A stretch of 64,000 nt of DNA from Alitta virens (Eukaryota > Annelida > Polychaeta > Phyllodocida > Nereididae): assembly GCA_932294295.1 (NCBI GenBank), contig OW028580.1:10197374-10261373 (forward strand), read 5' to 3'. The position numbers and the translations under genes were made by a program. Within the stretch, counting starts at the first letter, position 1, and each line of letters begins with the position of its first letter. Of the stretch, positions 51,655-63,766 are shown one piece after another. The notes beneath the pieces were generated by a model. It was not told the DNA's origin. It saw only the letters and a program-made list of their open reading frames with translations, and searched no databases.

Positions 51655-53539
51655 TTGTTCACACTTTTTTTGTTTGTTGTTCACACTTTTTTTGGTTTGT
51701 TGTTCACACTTTTTTTGGTTTGTTGTTCACACTTTTTTTGGTTTATTGTTCACACTTTTTTTGGTTTGTTGTTCACACTTTTTTTGTTTGTTGTTCACAC
51801 TTTGTTTGTTGTTCACACTTTGTTTGTTTGTTGTTCACACTTTTTTTGTTTGTTGTTCACACTTTGTTTGTTTGTTGTTCACACATTTTTTGTTTGTTGT
51901 TCACACTTTTTTTGGTTTCTTGTTCACACTTTGTTTGTTTGTTGTTCACACATTGTTTGTTTGTTGTTTACACTTTTTTTGTTTGTTGTTCACACATTTT
52001 TTGTTTGTTGTTTACACTTTGTTTGTTGTTCACACTTTTTTTGGTTTGTTGTTCACACTTTTTTTGGTTTGTTGTTCACACTTTTTTTGGTTTGTTGCTC
52101 ACACTTTTTTTGGTTTGTTGTTCACACTTTGTTTGTTTGTTGTTCACACATTTTTTGTTTGTTGTTTACACTTTGTTTGTTGTTCACACATTTTTTGGTT
52201 TATTGTTCACACTTTGTTTGTTGTTCACACTTTTTTTGGTTTGTTGTTCACACTTTTTTTGTTTGTTGTTCACACTTTGTTTGTTGTTCACACTTTGTTT
52301 GTTTGTTGTTCACACTTTTTTTGTTTGTTGTTCACACTTTGTTTGTTTGTTGTTCACACATTTTTTGTTTGTTGTTCACACTTTTTTTGGTTTCTTGTTC
52401 AAACTTTGTTTGTTTGTTGTTCACACATTGTTTGTTTGTTGTTTACACTTTTTTTGTTTGTTGTTCACACATTTTTTGTTTGTTGTTTACACTTTGTTTG
52501 TTGTTCACACTTTTTTTGGTTTGTTGTTCACACTTTTTTTGGTTTGTTGTTCACACTTTTTTTGGTTTGTTGCTCACACTTTTTTTGGTTTGTTGTTCAC
52601 ACTTTGTTTGTTTGTTGTTCACACATTTTTTGTTTGTTGTTTACACTTTGTTTGTTGTTCACACATTTTTTGGTTTATTGTTCACACTTTTTTTGGTTTG
52701 TTGTTCACACATTTTTTGGTTTGTTGTTCACACATTTTTTGGTTTGTTGTTCACACTTTTTTTGGTTTGTTGTTCGCACATTTTTTGGTTTGTTGTTCAC
52801 ACTTTTTTTGGTTTGTTGTTCACACTTTTTTTGGTTTGTTGTTCACACTTTTTTTGTTGTTCACACTTTGTTTGTTTGTTGTTCACACTTTTTTTGGTTT
52901 CTTGTTCACACTTTTTTTGGTTTGTTGTTCACACTTTTTTTGTTGTTCACACTTTGTTTGTTTGTTGTTCACACTTTTTTTGGTTTCTTGTTCACACTTT
53001 GTTTGTTTGTTGTTCACACATTTTTTGTTTGTTGTTTACACTTTTTTTGTTTGTTGTTCTTACATTTTTTGTTTGTTGTTTACACTTTGTTTGTTGTTCA
53101 CACTTTTTTTGGTTTGTTGTTCACACTTTTTTTGGTTTGTTGTTCACACTTTTTTTGGTTTGTTGCTCACACTTTTTTTGGTTTGTTGTTCACACTTTTT
53201 TTGGTTTGTTGTTCACACTTTGTTTGTTTGTTTTTCACACATTTTTTGTTTGTTGTTTACACTTTGTTTGTTGTTCACACATTTTTTGGTTTATTGTTCA
53301 CACTTTGTTTGTTGTTCACACTTTTTTTGGTTTGTTGTTCACACATTTTTTGGTTTGTTGTTCACACTTTTTTTGGTTTGTTGTTCGCACATTTTTTGGT
53401 TTGTTGTTCACACTTTTTTTGGTTTGTTGTTCACACTTTTTTTGGTTTGTTGTTCACACTTTTTTTGTTGTTCACACTTTGTTTGTTTGTTGTTCACACT
53501 TTGTTTGTTGTTCACACTTTGTTTGTTTGTTGTTCACAC

Positions 53540-53941
53540 TTTTTTTTTTTTTTGTTCACACTTTTTTTGGTTTGTTGTTCACACTTTGTTTGTTGTTCAC
53601 ACTTTGTTTGTTTGTTGTTCACACTTTGTTTGTTTGTTGTTCACACTTTTTTTGTTTGTTGTTCACACTTTGTTTGTTTGTTGTTCACACATTATTTTTA
53701 TTGTTCACACTTTTTTTGGTTTCATGTTCACACTTTGTTTGTTTGTTGTTCACACATTTTTTGTTTGTTGTTTACACTTTTTTTGTTTGTTGTTCACACA
53801 TTTTTTGGTTTATTGTTCACACTTTGTTTGTTTGTTGTTCACACTTTGTTTGTTTGTTGTTCACACTTTGTTTGTTGTTCACACTTTGTTTGTTTGTTGT
53901 TCACACTTTTTTTGTTTGTTGTTCACACTTTTTTTGGTTTG
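53540..53941. repeat. Module I variant lacking TAG (b)
   Basis: T14 at 53,540-53,553; ATTATTTTTA at 53,691, 151 bp after the T-run start exactly as at 35,051 and 62,380; CATG at 53,723; TTG instead of TAG at 53,939-53,941. Confidence 0.88.
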
Positions 53942-54518
53942 TTGTTCACACTTTGTTTGTTTGTTGTTCGCACATTTTTTGTTTGTTGTTCACACTTTTT
54001 TTGGTTTGTTGTTCACACTTTGTTTGTTTGTTGTTCACACTTTGTTTGTTTGTTGTTCACACTTTTTTTGTTTGTTGTTCACACATTTTTGTTTGTTGTT
54101 TACACTTTGTTTGTTGTTCACACTTTTTTTGGTTTGTTGTTCACACTTTTTTTGGTTTGTTGTTCACACTTTTTTTGGTTTGTTGCTCACACTTTTTTTG
54201 GTTTGTTGTTCACACTTTGTTTGGTTTGTTGTTCACACTTTGTTTGTTTGTTGTTCACACATTTTTTGTTTGTTGTTTACACTTTGTTTGTTGTTCACAC
54301 ATTTTTTGGTTTATTGTTCACACTTTGTTTGTTGTTCACACTTTTTTTGGTTTGTTGTTCACACTTTTTTTGTTTGTTGTTCACACTTTTTTTGTTTGTT
54401 GTTCACACTTTTTTTGGTTTATTGTTCACACTTTTTTTGGTTTGTTGTTCACACTTTTTTTGTTTGTTGTTCACACATTTTTTGTTTGTTGTTTACACTT
54501 TTTTTGTTTGTTGTTCAC

Positions 54519-54926
54519 ACATTTTATGTTTGTTCTTTACACTTTGTTTGTTGTTCACACTTTTTTTGGTTTGTTGTTCACACTTTTTTTGTTGTTCACA
54601 CTTTGTTTGTTTGTTGTTCACACTTTTTTTGTTTGTTGTTCACACTTTGTTTGTTTGTTGTTCACACATTTTTTGTTTGTTGTTCACACTTTTTTTGGTT
54701 TCATGTTCACACTTTGTTTGTTTGTTGTTCACACTTTGTTTGTTTGTTGTTCACACTTTGTTTGTTGTTCACACTTTGTTTGTTTGTTGTTCACACTTTT
54801 TTTGTTTGTTGTTCACACTTTTTTTGGTTTGTTGTTCACACTTTTTTTGTTTGTTGTTCACACTTTGTTTGTTGTTCACACTTTGTTTGTTTGATGTTCA
54901 CACTTTTTTTGGTTTGTTGTTCTCAA
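54519..54926. repeat. Module II copy 11 (short form)
   Basis: ACATTTTATG at 54,519, TTCTCAA at 54,920. The 401-bp spacing is 89 bp below standard: four whole units (22+22+23+22) are missing after the TTCATG unit. Confidence 0.88.
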
Positions 54927-55160
54927 TTTTTTTGGTTTGTTGTTCACACTTTTTTTGTTTGTTGTGCACACTTTTTTTGTTTGTTGTTCACACTTTTTTT
55001 GGTTTATTGTTCACACTTTTTTTGGTTTGTTGTTCACACTTTTTTTGTTTGTTGTTCACACTTTGTTTGTTGTTCACACTTTGTTTGTTTGTTGTTCACA
55101 CTTTTTTTGTTTGTTGTTCACACTTTGTTTGTTTGTTGTTCACACATTTTTTGTTTGTTG

Positions 55161-56289
55161 TTCACACTTTTTTTGGTTTCTTGTTCACACTTTGTTTGTT
55201 TGTTGTTCACACATTGTTTGTTTGTTGTTTACACTTTTTTTGTTTGTTGTTCACACATTTTTTGTTTGTTGTTTACACTTTGTTTGTTGTTCACACTTTT
55301 TTTGGTTTGTTGTTCACACTTTTTTTGGTTTGTTGTTCACACTTTTTTTGGTTTGTTGCTCACACTTTTTTTGGTTTGTTGTTCACACTTTTTTTGGTTT
55401 GTTGTTCACACTTTGTTTGTTTGTTGTTCACACATTTTTTGTTTGTTGTTTACACTTTGTTTGTTGTTCACACATTTTTTGGTTTATTGTTCACACTTTG
55501 TTTGTTGTTCACACTTTTTTTGGTTTGTTGTTCACACATTTTTTGGTTTGTTGTTCACACTTTTTTTGGTTTGTTGTTCGCACATTTTTTGGTTTGTTGT
55601 TCACACTTTTTTTGGTTTGTTGTTCACACTTTTTTTGGTTTGTTGTTCACACTTTTTTTGTTGTTCACACTTTGTTTGTTTGTTGTTCACACTTTTTTTG
55701 GTTTCTTGTTCACACTTTGTTTGTTTGTTGTTCACACATTTTTTGTTTGTTGTTTACACTTTTTTTGTTTGTTGTTCACACATTTTTTGTTTGTTGTTTA
55801 CACTTTGTTTGTTGTTCACACTTTTTTTGGTTTGTTGTTCACACTTTTTTTGGTTTGTTGTTCACACTTTTTTTGGTTTGTTGCTCACACTTTTTTTGGT
55901 TTGTTGTTCACACTTTTTTTGGTTTGTTGTTCACACTTTGTTTGTTTGTTTTTCACACATTTTTTGTTTGTTGTTTACACTTTGTTTGTTGTTCACACAT
56001 TTTTTGGTTTATTGTTCACACTTTGTTTGTTGTTCACACTTTTTTTGGTTTGTTGTTCACACATTTTTTGGTTTGTTGTTCACACTTTTTTTGGTTTGTT
56101 GTTCGCACATTTTTTGGTTTGTTGTTCACACATTTTTTGGTTTGTTGTTCGCACATTTTTTGGTTTGTTGTTCACACTTTGTTTGTTTGTTGTTCACACT
56201 TTTTTTGGTTTCTTGTTCACACTTTGTTTGTTTGTTGTTCACACATTTTTTGTTTGTTGTTTACACTTTTTTTGTTTGTTGTTCACACA
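55161..56289. repeat. Array segment between duplication blocks
   Basis: Plain 18/22/23-bp units with no module marker. An extra TTCACACA-type unit near 56,290-56,305 marks where the 9,000-bp-offset match to the right begins. Confidence 0.8.
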
Positions 56290-56961
56290 TTTTTTGTTTG
56301 TTGTTCACACATTTTTTGTTTGTTGTTTACACTTTGTTTGTTGTTCACACTTTTTTTGGTTTGTTGTTCACACTTTTTTTGGTTTGTTGTTCACACTTTT
56401 TTTGGTTTGTTGCTCACACTTTTTTTGGTTTGTTGTTCACACTTTTTTTGGTTTGTTGTTCACACTTTGTTTGTTTGTTTTTCACACATTTTTTGTTTGT
56501 TGTTTACACTTTGTTTGTTGTTCACACATTTTTGTTTGTTGTTTACACTTTGTTTGTTGTTCACACTTTTTTTGGTTTGTTGTTCACACTTTTTTTGGTT
56601 TGTTGTTCACACTTTTTTTGGTTTGTTGCTCACACTTTTTTTGGTTTGTTGTTCACACTTTGTTTGGTTTGTTGTTCACACTTTGTTTGTTTGTTGTTCA
56701 CACATTTTTTGTTTGTTGTTTACACTTTGTTTGTTGTTCACACATTTTTTGGTTTATTGTTCACACTTTGTTTGTTGTTCACACTTTTTTTGGTTTGTTG
56801 TTCACACTTTTTTTGTTTGTTGTTCACACTTTTTTTGTTTGTTGTTCACACTTTTTTTGGTTTATTGTTCACACTTTTTTTGGTTTGTTGTTCACACTTT
56901 TTTTGTTTGTTGTTCACACATTTTTTGTTTGTTGTTTACACTTTTTTTGTTTGTTGTTCAC

Positions 56962-57458
56962 ACATTTTATGTTTGTTCTTTACACTTTGTTTGTTGTTCA
57001 CACTTTTTTTGGTTTGTTGTTCACACTTTTTTTGTTGTTCACACTTTGTTTGTTTGTTGTTCACACTTTTTTTGTTTGTTGTTCACACTTTGTTTGTTTG
57101 TTGTTCACACATTTTTTGTTTGTTGTTCACACTTTTTTTGGTTTCATGTTCACACTTTGTTTGTTTGTTGTTCACACATTTTTTGTTTGTTGTTTACACT
57201 TTTTTTGTTTGTTGTTCACACATTTTTTGGTTTATTGTTCACACTTTGTTTGTTTGTTGTTCACACTTTGTTTGTTTGTTGTTCACACTTTGTTTGTTGT
57301 TCACACTTTGTTTGTTTGTTGTTCACACTTTTTTTGTTTGTTGTTCACACTTTTTTTGGTTTGTTGTTCACACTTTTTTTGTTTGTTGTTCACACTTTGT
57401 TTGTTGTTCACACTTTGTTTGTTTGTTGTTCACACTTTTTTTGGTTTGTTGTTCTCAA
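56962..57458. repeat. Module II copy 12
   Basis: ACATTTTATG at 56,962, TTCTCAA at 57,452, standard spacing. Confidence 0.9.
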
Positions 57459-59205
57459 TTTTTTTGGTTTGTTGTTCACACTTTTTTTGTTTGTTGTGCA
57501 CACTTTTTTTGTTTGTTGTTCACACTTTTTTTGGTTTATTGTTCACACTTTTTTTGGTTTGTTGTTCACACTTTTTTTGTTTGTTGTTCACACTTTGTTT
57601 GTTGTTCACACTTTGTTTGTTTGTTGTTCACACTTTTTTTGTTTGTTGTTCACACTTTGTTTGTTTGTTGTTCACACATTTTTTGTTTGTTGTTCACACT
57701 TTTTTTGGTTTCTTGTTCACACTTTGTTTGTTTGTTGTTCACACATTGTTTGTTTGTTGTTTACACTTTTTTTGTTTGTTGTTCACACATTTTTTGTTTG
57801 TTGTTTACACTTTGTTTGTTGTTCACACTTTTTTTGGTTTGTTGTTCACACTTTTTTTGGTTTGTTGTTCACACTTTTTTTGGTTTGTTGCTCACACTTT
57901 TTTTGGTTTGTTGTTCACACTTTTTTTGGTTTGTTGTTCACACTTTGTTTGTTTGTTGTTCACACATTTTTTGTTTGTTGTTTACACTTTGTTTGTTGTT
58001 CACACATTTTTTGGTTTATTGTTCACACTTTGTTTGTTGTTCACACTTTTTTTGGTTTGTTGTTCACACATTTTTTGGTTTGTTGTTCACACTTTTTTTG
58101 GTTTGTTGTTCGCACATTTTTTGGTTTGTTGTTCACACTTTTTTTGGTTTGTTGTTCACACTTTTTTTGGTTTGTTGTTCACACTTTTTTTGTTGTTCAC
58201 ACTTTGTTTGTTTGTTGTTCACACTTTTTTTGGTTTCTTGTTCACACTTTGTTTGTTTGTTGTTCACACATTTTTTGTTTGTTGTTTACACTTTTTTTGT
58301 TTGTTGTTCACACATTTTTTGTTTGTTGTTTACACTTTGTTTGTTGTTCACACTTTTTTTGGTTTGTTGTTCACACTTTTTTTGGTTTGTTGTTCACACT
58401 TTTTTTGGTTTGTTGCTCACACTTTTTTTGGTTTGTTGTTCACACTTTTTTTGGTTTGTTGTTCACACTTTGTTTGTTTGTTTTTCACACATTTTTTGTT
58501 TGTTGTTTACACTTTGTTTGTTGTTCACACATTTTTTGGTTTATTGTTCACACTTTGTTTGTTGTTCACACTTTTTTTGGTTTGTTGTTCACACATTTTT
58601 TGGTTTGTTGTTCACACTTTTTTTGGTTTGTTGTTCGCACATTTTTTGGTTTGTTGTTCACACATTTTTTGGTTTGTTGTTCGCACATTTTTTGATTTGT
58701 TGTTCACACTTTGTTTGTTTGTTGTTCACACTTTTTTTGGTTTCTTGTTCACACTTTGTTTGTTTGTTGTTCACACATTTTTTGTTTGTTGTTTACACTT
58801 TTTTTGTTTGTTGTTCACACATTTTTTGTTTGTTGTTTACACTTTGTTTGTTGTTCACACTTTTTTTGGTTTGTTGTTCACACTTTTTTTGGTTTGTTGT
58901 TCACACTTTTTTTGTTTGTTGTTTACACTTTGTTTGTTGTTCACACATTTTTTGGTTTATTGTTCACACTTTGTTTGTTGTTCACACTTTTTTTGGTTTG
59001 TTGTTCACACATTTTTTGGTTTGTTGTTCACACTTTTTTTGGTTTGTTGTTCGCACATTTTTTGGTTTGTTGTTCACACTTTTTTTGGTTTGTTGTTCAC
59101 ACTTTTTTTGGTTTGTTGTTCACACTTTTTTTGTTGTTCACACTTTGTTTGTTTGTTGTTCACACTTTGTTTGTTGTTCACACTTTGTTTGTTTGTTGTT
59201 CACAC

Positions 59206-59630
59206 TTTTTTTTTTTTTGTTCACACTTTTTTTGGTTTGTTGTTCACACTTTTTTTGTTTGTTGTTCACACTTTGTTTGTTGTTCACACTTTGTTTGTTT
59301 GTTGTTCACACTTTGTTTGTTTGTTGTTCACACTTTTTTTGTTTGTTGTTCACACTTTGTTTGTTTGTTGTTCACACATTTTTTGTTTGTTGTTCACACT
59401 TTTTTTGGTTTCATGTTCACACTTTGTTTGTTTGTTGTTCACACATTTTTTGTTTGTTGTTTACACTTTTTTTGTTTGTTGTTCACACATTTTTTGGTTT
59501 ATTGTTCACACTTTGTTTGTTTGTTGTTCACACTTTGTTTGTTTGTTGTTCACACTTTGTTTGTTGTTCACACTTTGTTTGCTTGTTGTTCACACTTTTT
59601 TTGTTTGTTGTTCACACTTTTTTTGGTTAG
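59206..59630. repeat. Module I copy 15
   Basis: T13 at 59,206-59,218; TAG at 59,628-59,630. One T shorter than its partner at 50,206, which explains the offset change from 9,000 to 8,999. Confidence 0.92.
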
Positions 59631-59709
59631 TTGTTCACACTTTTTTTGTTTGTTGTTCACACTTTGTTTGTTTGTTGTTCACACTTTTTTTGTTTGTTGT
59701 TCACACTTT

Positions 59710-61497
59710 GTTTGTTTGTTGTTCACACATTTTTTGTTTGTTGTTCACACTTTTTTTGGTTTCTTGTTCACACTTTGTTTGTTTCTTGTTCACACATTTT
59801 TTGTTTGTTGTTTACACTTTTTTTGTTTGTTGTTCACACATTTTTTGGTTTATTGTTCACACTTTGTTTGTTTGTTGTTCACACTTTTTTTGGTTTGTTG
59901 TTCGCACATTTTTTGGTTTGTTGTTCACACTTTTTTTGTTTGTTGTTCACACATTTTTTGTTTGTTGTTTACACTTTGTTTGTTGTTCACACTTTTTTTG
60001 GTTTGTTGTTCACACTTTTTTTGGTTTGTTGTTCACACTTTTTTTGGTTTGTTGCTCACACTTTTTTTAGTTTGTTGTTCACACTTTTTTTGGTTTGTTG
60101 TTCACACTTTGTTTGTTTGTTGTTCACACATTTTTTGTTTGTTGTTTACACTTTGTTTGTTGTTCACACATTTTTTGGTTTATTGTTCACACTTTGTTTG
60201 TTGTTCACACTTTTTTTGGTTTGTTGTTCACACATTTTTTGGTTTGTTGTTCACACTTTTTTTGGTTTGTTGTTCGCACATTTTTTGGTTTGTTGTTCAC
60301 ACTTTTTTTGGTTTGTTGTTCACACTTTTTTTGGTTTGTTGTTCACACTTTTTTTGTTGTTCACACTTTGTTTGTTTGTTGTTCACACTTTGTTTGTTGT
60401 TCACACTTTGTTTGTTTGTTGTTCACACTTTTTTTTTTTTTTGTTCACACTTTTTTTGGTTTGTTGTTCACACTTTTTTTGTTTGTTGTTCACACTTTGT
60501 TTGTTGTTCACACTTTGTTTGTTTGTTGTTCACACTTTGTTTGTTTGTTGTTCACACTTTTTTTGTTTGTTGTTCAAACTTTGTTTGTTTGTTGTTCACA
60601 CATTTTTTGTTTGTTGTTCACACTTTTTTTGGTTTCATGTTCACACTTTGTTTGTTTGTTGTTCACACATTTTTTGTTTGTTGTTTACACTTTTTTTGTT
60701 TGTTGTTCACACATTTTTTGGTTTATTGTTCACACTTTGTTTGTTTGTTGTTCACACTTTGTTTGTTTGTTGTTCACACTTTGTTTGTTGTTCACACTTT
60801 GTTTGTTTGTTGTTCACACTTTTTTTGTTTGTTGTTCACACTTTTTTTGGTTAGTTGTTCACACTTTTTTTGTTTGTTGTTCACACTTTGTTTGTTGTTC
60901 ACACTTTGTTTGTTTGTTGTTCACACTTTTTTTGTTTGTTGTTCACACTTTGTTTGTTTGTTGTTCACACATTTTTTGTTTGTTGTTCACACTTTTTTTG
61001 GTTTCTTGTTCACACTTTGTTTGTTTGTTGTTCACACATTTTTTGTTTGTTGTTTACACTTTTTTTGTTTGTTGTTCACACATTTTTTGGTTTATTGTTC
61101 ACACTTTGTTTGTTTGTTGTTCACACTTTTTTTGGTTTGTTGTTCACACATTTTTTGGTTTGTTGTTCACACTTTTTTTGGTTTGTTGTTCACACTTTTT
61201 TTGGTTTGTTGTTCACACTTTTTTTGGTTTGTTGTTCACACTTTTTTTGGTTTATTGTTCACACTTTTTTTGGTTTGTTGTTCACACTTTTTTTGTTTGT
61301 TGTTCACACTTTGTTTGTTGTTCACACTTTGTTTGTTTGTTGTTCACACTTTTTTTGTTTGTTGTTCACACTTTGTTTGTTTGTTGTTCACACATTTTTT
61401 GTTTGTTGTTCACACTTTTTTTGGTTTCTTGTTCACACTTTGTTTGTTTGTTGTTCACACTTTGTTTGTTTGTTGTTCACACATTTTTTGTTTGTTG
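59710..61497. repeat. Array segment with module I copy
   Basis: Holds module I at 60,429-60,854. A private TTTTTTTAGTTTG change at 60,061-60,073 creates a TAG and ends the long forward frame that began at 40,352. Otherwise only standard units. Confidence 0.85.
60429..60854. repeat. Module I copy 16
   Basis: T14 at 60,429-60,442; TAG at 60,852-60,854. Contains a private TTCAAAC change near 60,575. Confidence 0.92.
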
Positions 61498-62379
61498 TTC
61501 ACACATTTTTTGGTTTATTGTTCACACTTTTTTTGGTTTGTTGTTCACACATTTTTTGGTTTGTTGTTCACACATTTTTTGGTTTGTTGTTCACACTTTT
61601 TTTGGTTTGTTGTTCGCACATTTTTTGGTTTGTTGTTCACACTTTTTTTGGTTTGTTGTTCACACTTTTTTTGGTTTGTTGTTCACACTTTTTTTGTTGT
61701 TCACACTTTGTTTGTTTGTTGTTCACACTTTTTTTGGTTTCTTGTTCACACTTTTTTTGGTTTGTTGTTCACACTTTTTTTGTTGTTCACACTTTGTTTG
61801 TTTGTTGTTCACACTTTTTTTGGTTTCTTGTTCACACTTTGTTTGTTTGTTGTTCACACATTTTTTGTTTGTTGTTTACACTTTTTTTGTTTGTTGTTCT
61901 TACATTTTTTGTTTGTTGTTTACACTTTGTTTGTTGTTCACACTTTTTTTGGTTTGTTGTTCACACTTTTTTTGGTTTGTTGTTCACACTTTTTTTGGTT
62001 TGTTGCTCACACTTTTTTTGGTTTGTTGTTCACACTTTTTTTGGTTTGTTGTTCACACTTTGTTTGTTTGTTTTTCACACATTTTTTGTTTGTTGTTTAC
62101 ACTTTGTTTGTTGTTCACACATTTTTTGGTTTATTGTTCACACTTTGTTTGTTGTTCACACTTTTTTTGGTTTGTTGTTCACACATTTTTTGGTTTGTTG
62201 TTCACACTTTTTTTGGTTTGTTGTTCGCACATTTTTTGGTTTGTTGTTCACACTTTTTTTGGTTTGTTGTTCACACTTTTTTTGGTTTGTTGTTCACACT
62301 TTTTTTGTTGTTCACACTTTGTTTGTTTGTTGTTCACACTTTGTTTGTTGTTCACACTTTGTTTGTTTGTTGTTCACAC

Positions 62380-62781
62380 TTTTTTTTTTTTTTGTTCACA
62401 CTTTTTTTGGTTTGTTGTTCACACTTTGTTTGTTGTTCACACTTTGTTTGTTTGTTGTTCACACTTTGTTTGTTTGTTGTTCACACTTTTTTTGTTTGTT
62501 GTTCACACTTTGTTTGTTTGTTGTTCACACATTATTTTTATTGTTCACACTTTTTTTGGTTTCATGTTCACACTTTGTTTGTTTGTTGTTCACACATTTT
62601 TTGTTTGTTGTTTACACTTTTTTTGTTTGTTGTTCACACATTTTTTGGTTTATTGTTCACACTTTGTTTGTTTGTTGTTCACACTTTGTTTGTTTGTTGT
62701 TCACACTTTGTTTGTTGTTCACACTTTGTTTGTTTGTTGTTCACACTTTTTTTGTTTGTTGTTCACACTTTTTTTGGTTTG
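62380..62781. repeat. Module I variant lacking TAG (c)
   Basis: T14 at 62,380-62,393; ATTATTTTTA at 62,531; CATG at 62,563; TTG at 62,779-62,781. Third member of the 402-bp subtype. Confidence 0.88.
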
Positions 62782-63358
62782 TTGTTCACACTTTGTTTGT
62801 TTGTTGTTCGCACATTTTTTGTTTGTTGTTCACACTTTTTTTGGTTTCTTGTTCACACTTTGTTTGTTTGTTGTTCACACATTTTTTGTTTGTTGTTTAC
62901 ACTTTTTTTGTTTGTTGTTCACACATTTTTGTTTGTTGTTTACACTTTGTTTGTTGTTCACACTTTTTTTGGTTTGTTGTTCACACTTTTTTTGGTTTGT
63001 TGTTCACACTTTTTTTGGTTTGTTGCTCACACTTTTTTTGGTTTGTTGTTCACACTTTGTTTGGTTTGTTGTTCACACTTTGTTTGTTTGTTGTTCACAC
63101 ATTTTTTGTTTGTTGTTTACACTTTGTTTGTTGTTCACACATTTTTTGGTTTATTGTTCACACTTTGTTTGTTGTTCACACTTTTTTTGGTTTGTTGTTC
63201 ACACTTTTTTTGTTTGTTGTTCACACTTTTTTTGTTTGTTGTTCACACTTTTTTTGGTTTATTGTTCACACTTTTTTTGGTTTGTTGTTCACACTTTTTT
63301 TGTTTGTTGTTCACACATTTTTTGTTTGTTGTTTACACTTTTTTTGTTTGTTGTTCAC

Positions 63359-63766
63359 ACATTTTATGTTTGTTCTTTACACTTTGTTTGTTGTTCACAC
63401 TTTTTTTGGTTTGTTGTTCACACTTTTTTTGTTGTTCACACTTTGTTTGTTTGTTGTTCACACTTTTTTTGTTTGTTGTTCACACTTTGTTTGTTTGTTG
63501 TTCACACATTTTTTGTTTGTTGTTCACACTTTTTTTGGTTTCATGTTCACACTTTGTTTGTTTGTTGTTCACACTTTGTTTGTTTGTTGTTCACACTTTG
63601 TTTGTTGTTCACACTTTGTTTGTTTGTTGTTCACACTTTTTTTGTTTGTTGTTCACACTTTTTTTGGTTTGTTGTTCACACTTTTTTTGTTTGTTGTTCA
63701 CACTTTGTTTGTTGTTCACACTTTGTTTGTTTGATGTTCACACTTTTTTTGGTTTGTTGTTCTCAA
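63359..63766. repeat. Module II copy 13 (short form)
   Basis: ACATTTTATG at 63,359, TTCTCAA at 63,760. It shares the 89-bp, four-unit loss with 54,519, so that loss came before the 8,840-bp duplication. Confidence 0.88.

Larger units (their letters stand above)
50030..52657. repeat. Array segment with two close module I copies
   Basis: Contains module I at 50,206-50,631 and 51,229-51,654, only 1,023 bp apart, the tightest spacing in the window. The rest is ordinary units. A TTCAAAC variant occurs at 52,398. Confidence 0.85.
52658..55160. repeat. 8,840-bp-offset duplication, copy 1
   Basis: Matches 61,498-64,000. Markers: TTCTTAC at 53,057/61,897, T run at 53,540/62,380, ATTATTTTTA at 53,691/62,531, ACATTTTATG at 54,519/63,359, TTCTCAA at 54,920/63,760. 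The partner is cut off by the window end, so the true right limit may lie further on. Three differences cluster at about 54,007-54,055 (see findings). Confidence 0.92.
56290..59709. repeat. 9,000-bp-offset duplication, copy 2
   Basis: Second copy of 47,290-50,710. Private changes absent from copy 1 include TTTTTTGATTTG near 58,690, which creates TGA, and TTTGCTTGTTG near 59,579. The match ends where copy 1 has a T7-type unit and this copy a TTTGTTT-type unit. Confidence 0.9.

Noticed and set aside
29355..59630. Forward open frame of 10,091 codons
   Set aside because: It begins at a TTG just after a TAG, has no ATG context or promoter, and translates to a low-complexity Phe/Val/Cys/Leu/His/Thr repeat that cycles through three phases because units are 22 or 23 bp. 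Openness follows from the lack of stops in the unit.
40352..60070. Forward open frame of 6,572 codons overlapping the previous one in another frame
   Set aside because: Overlapping giant frames in different phases with the same repeat translation cannot all be genes. It ends only because of a private TTTAG change near 60,068.
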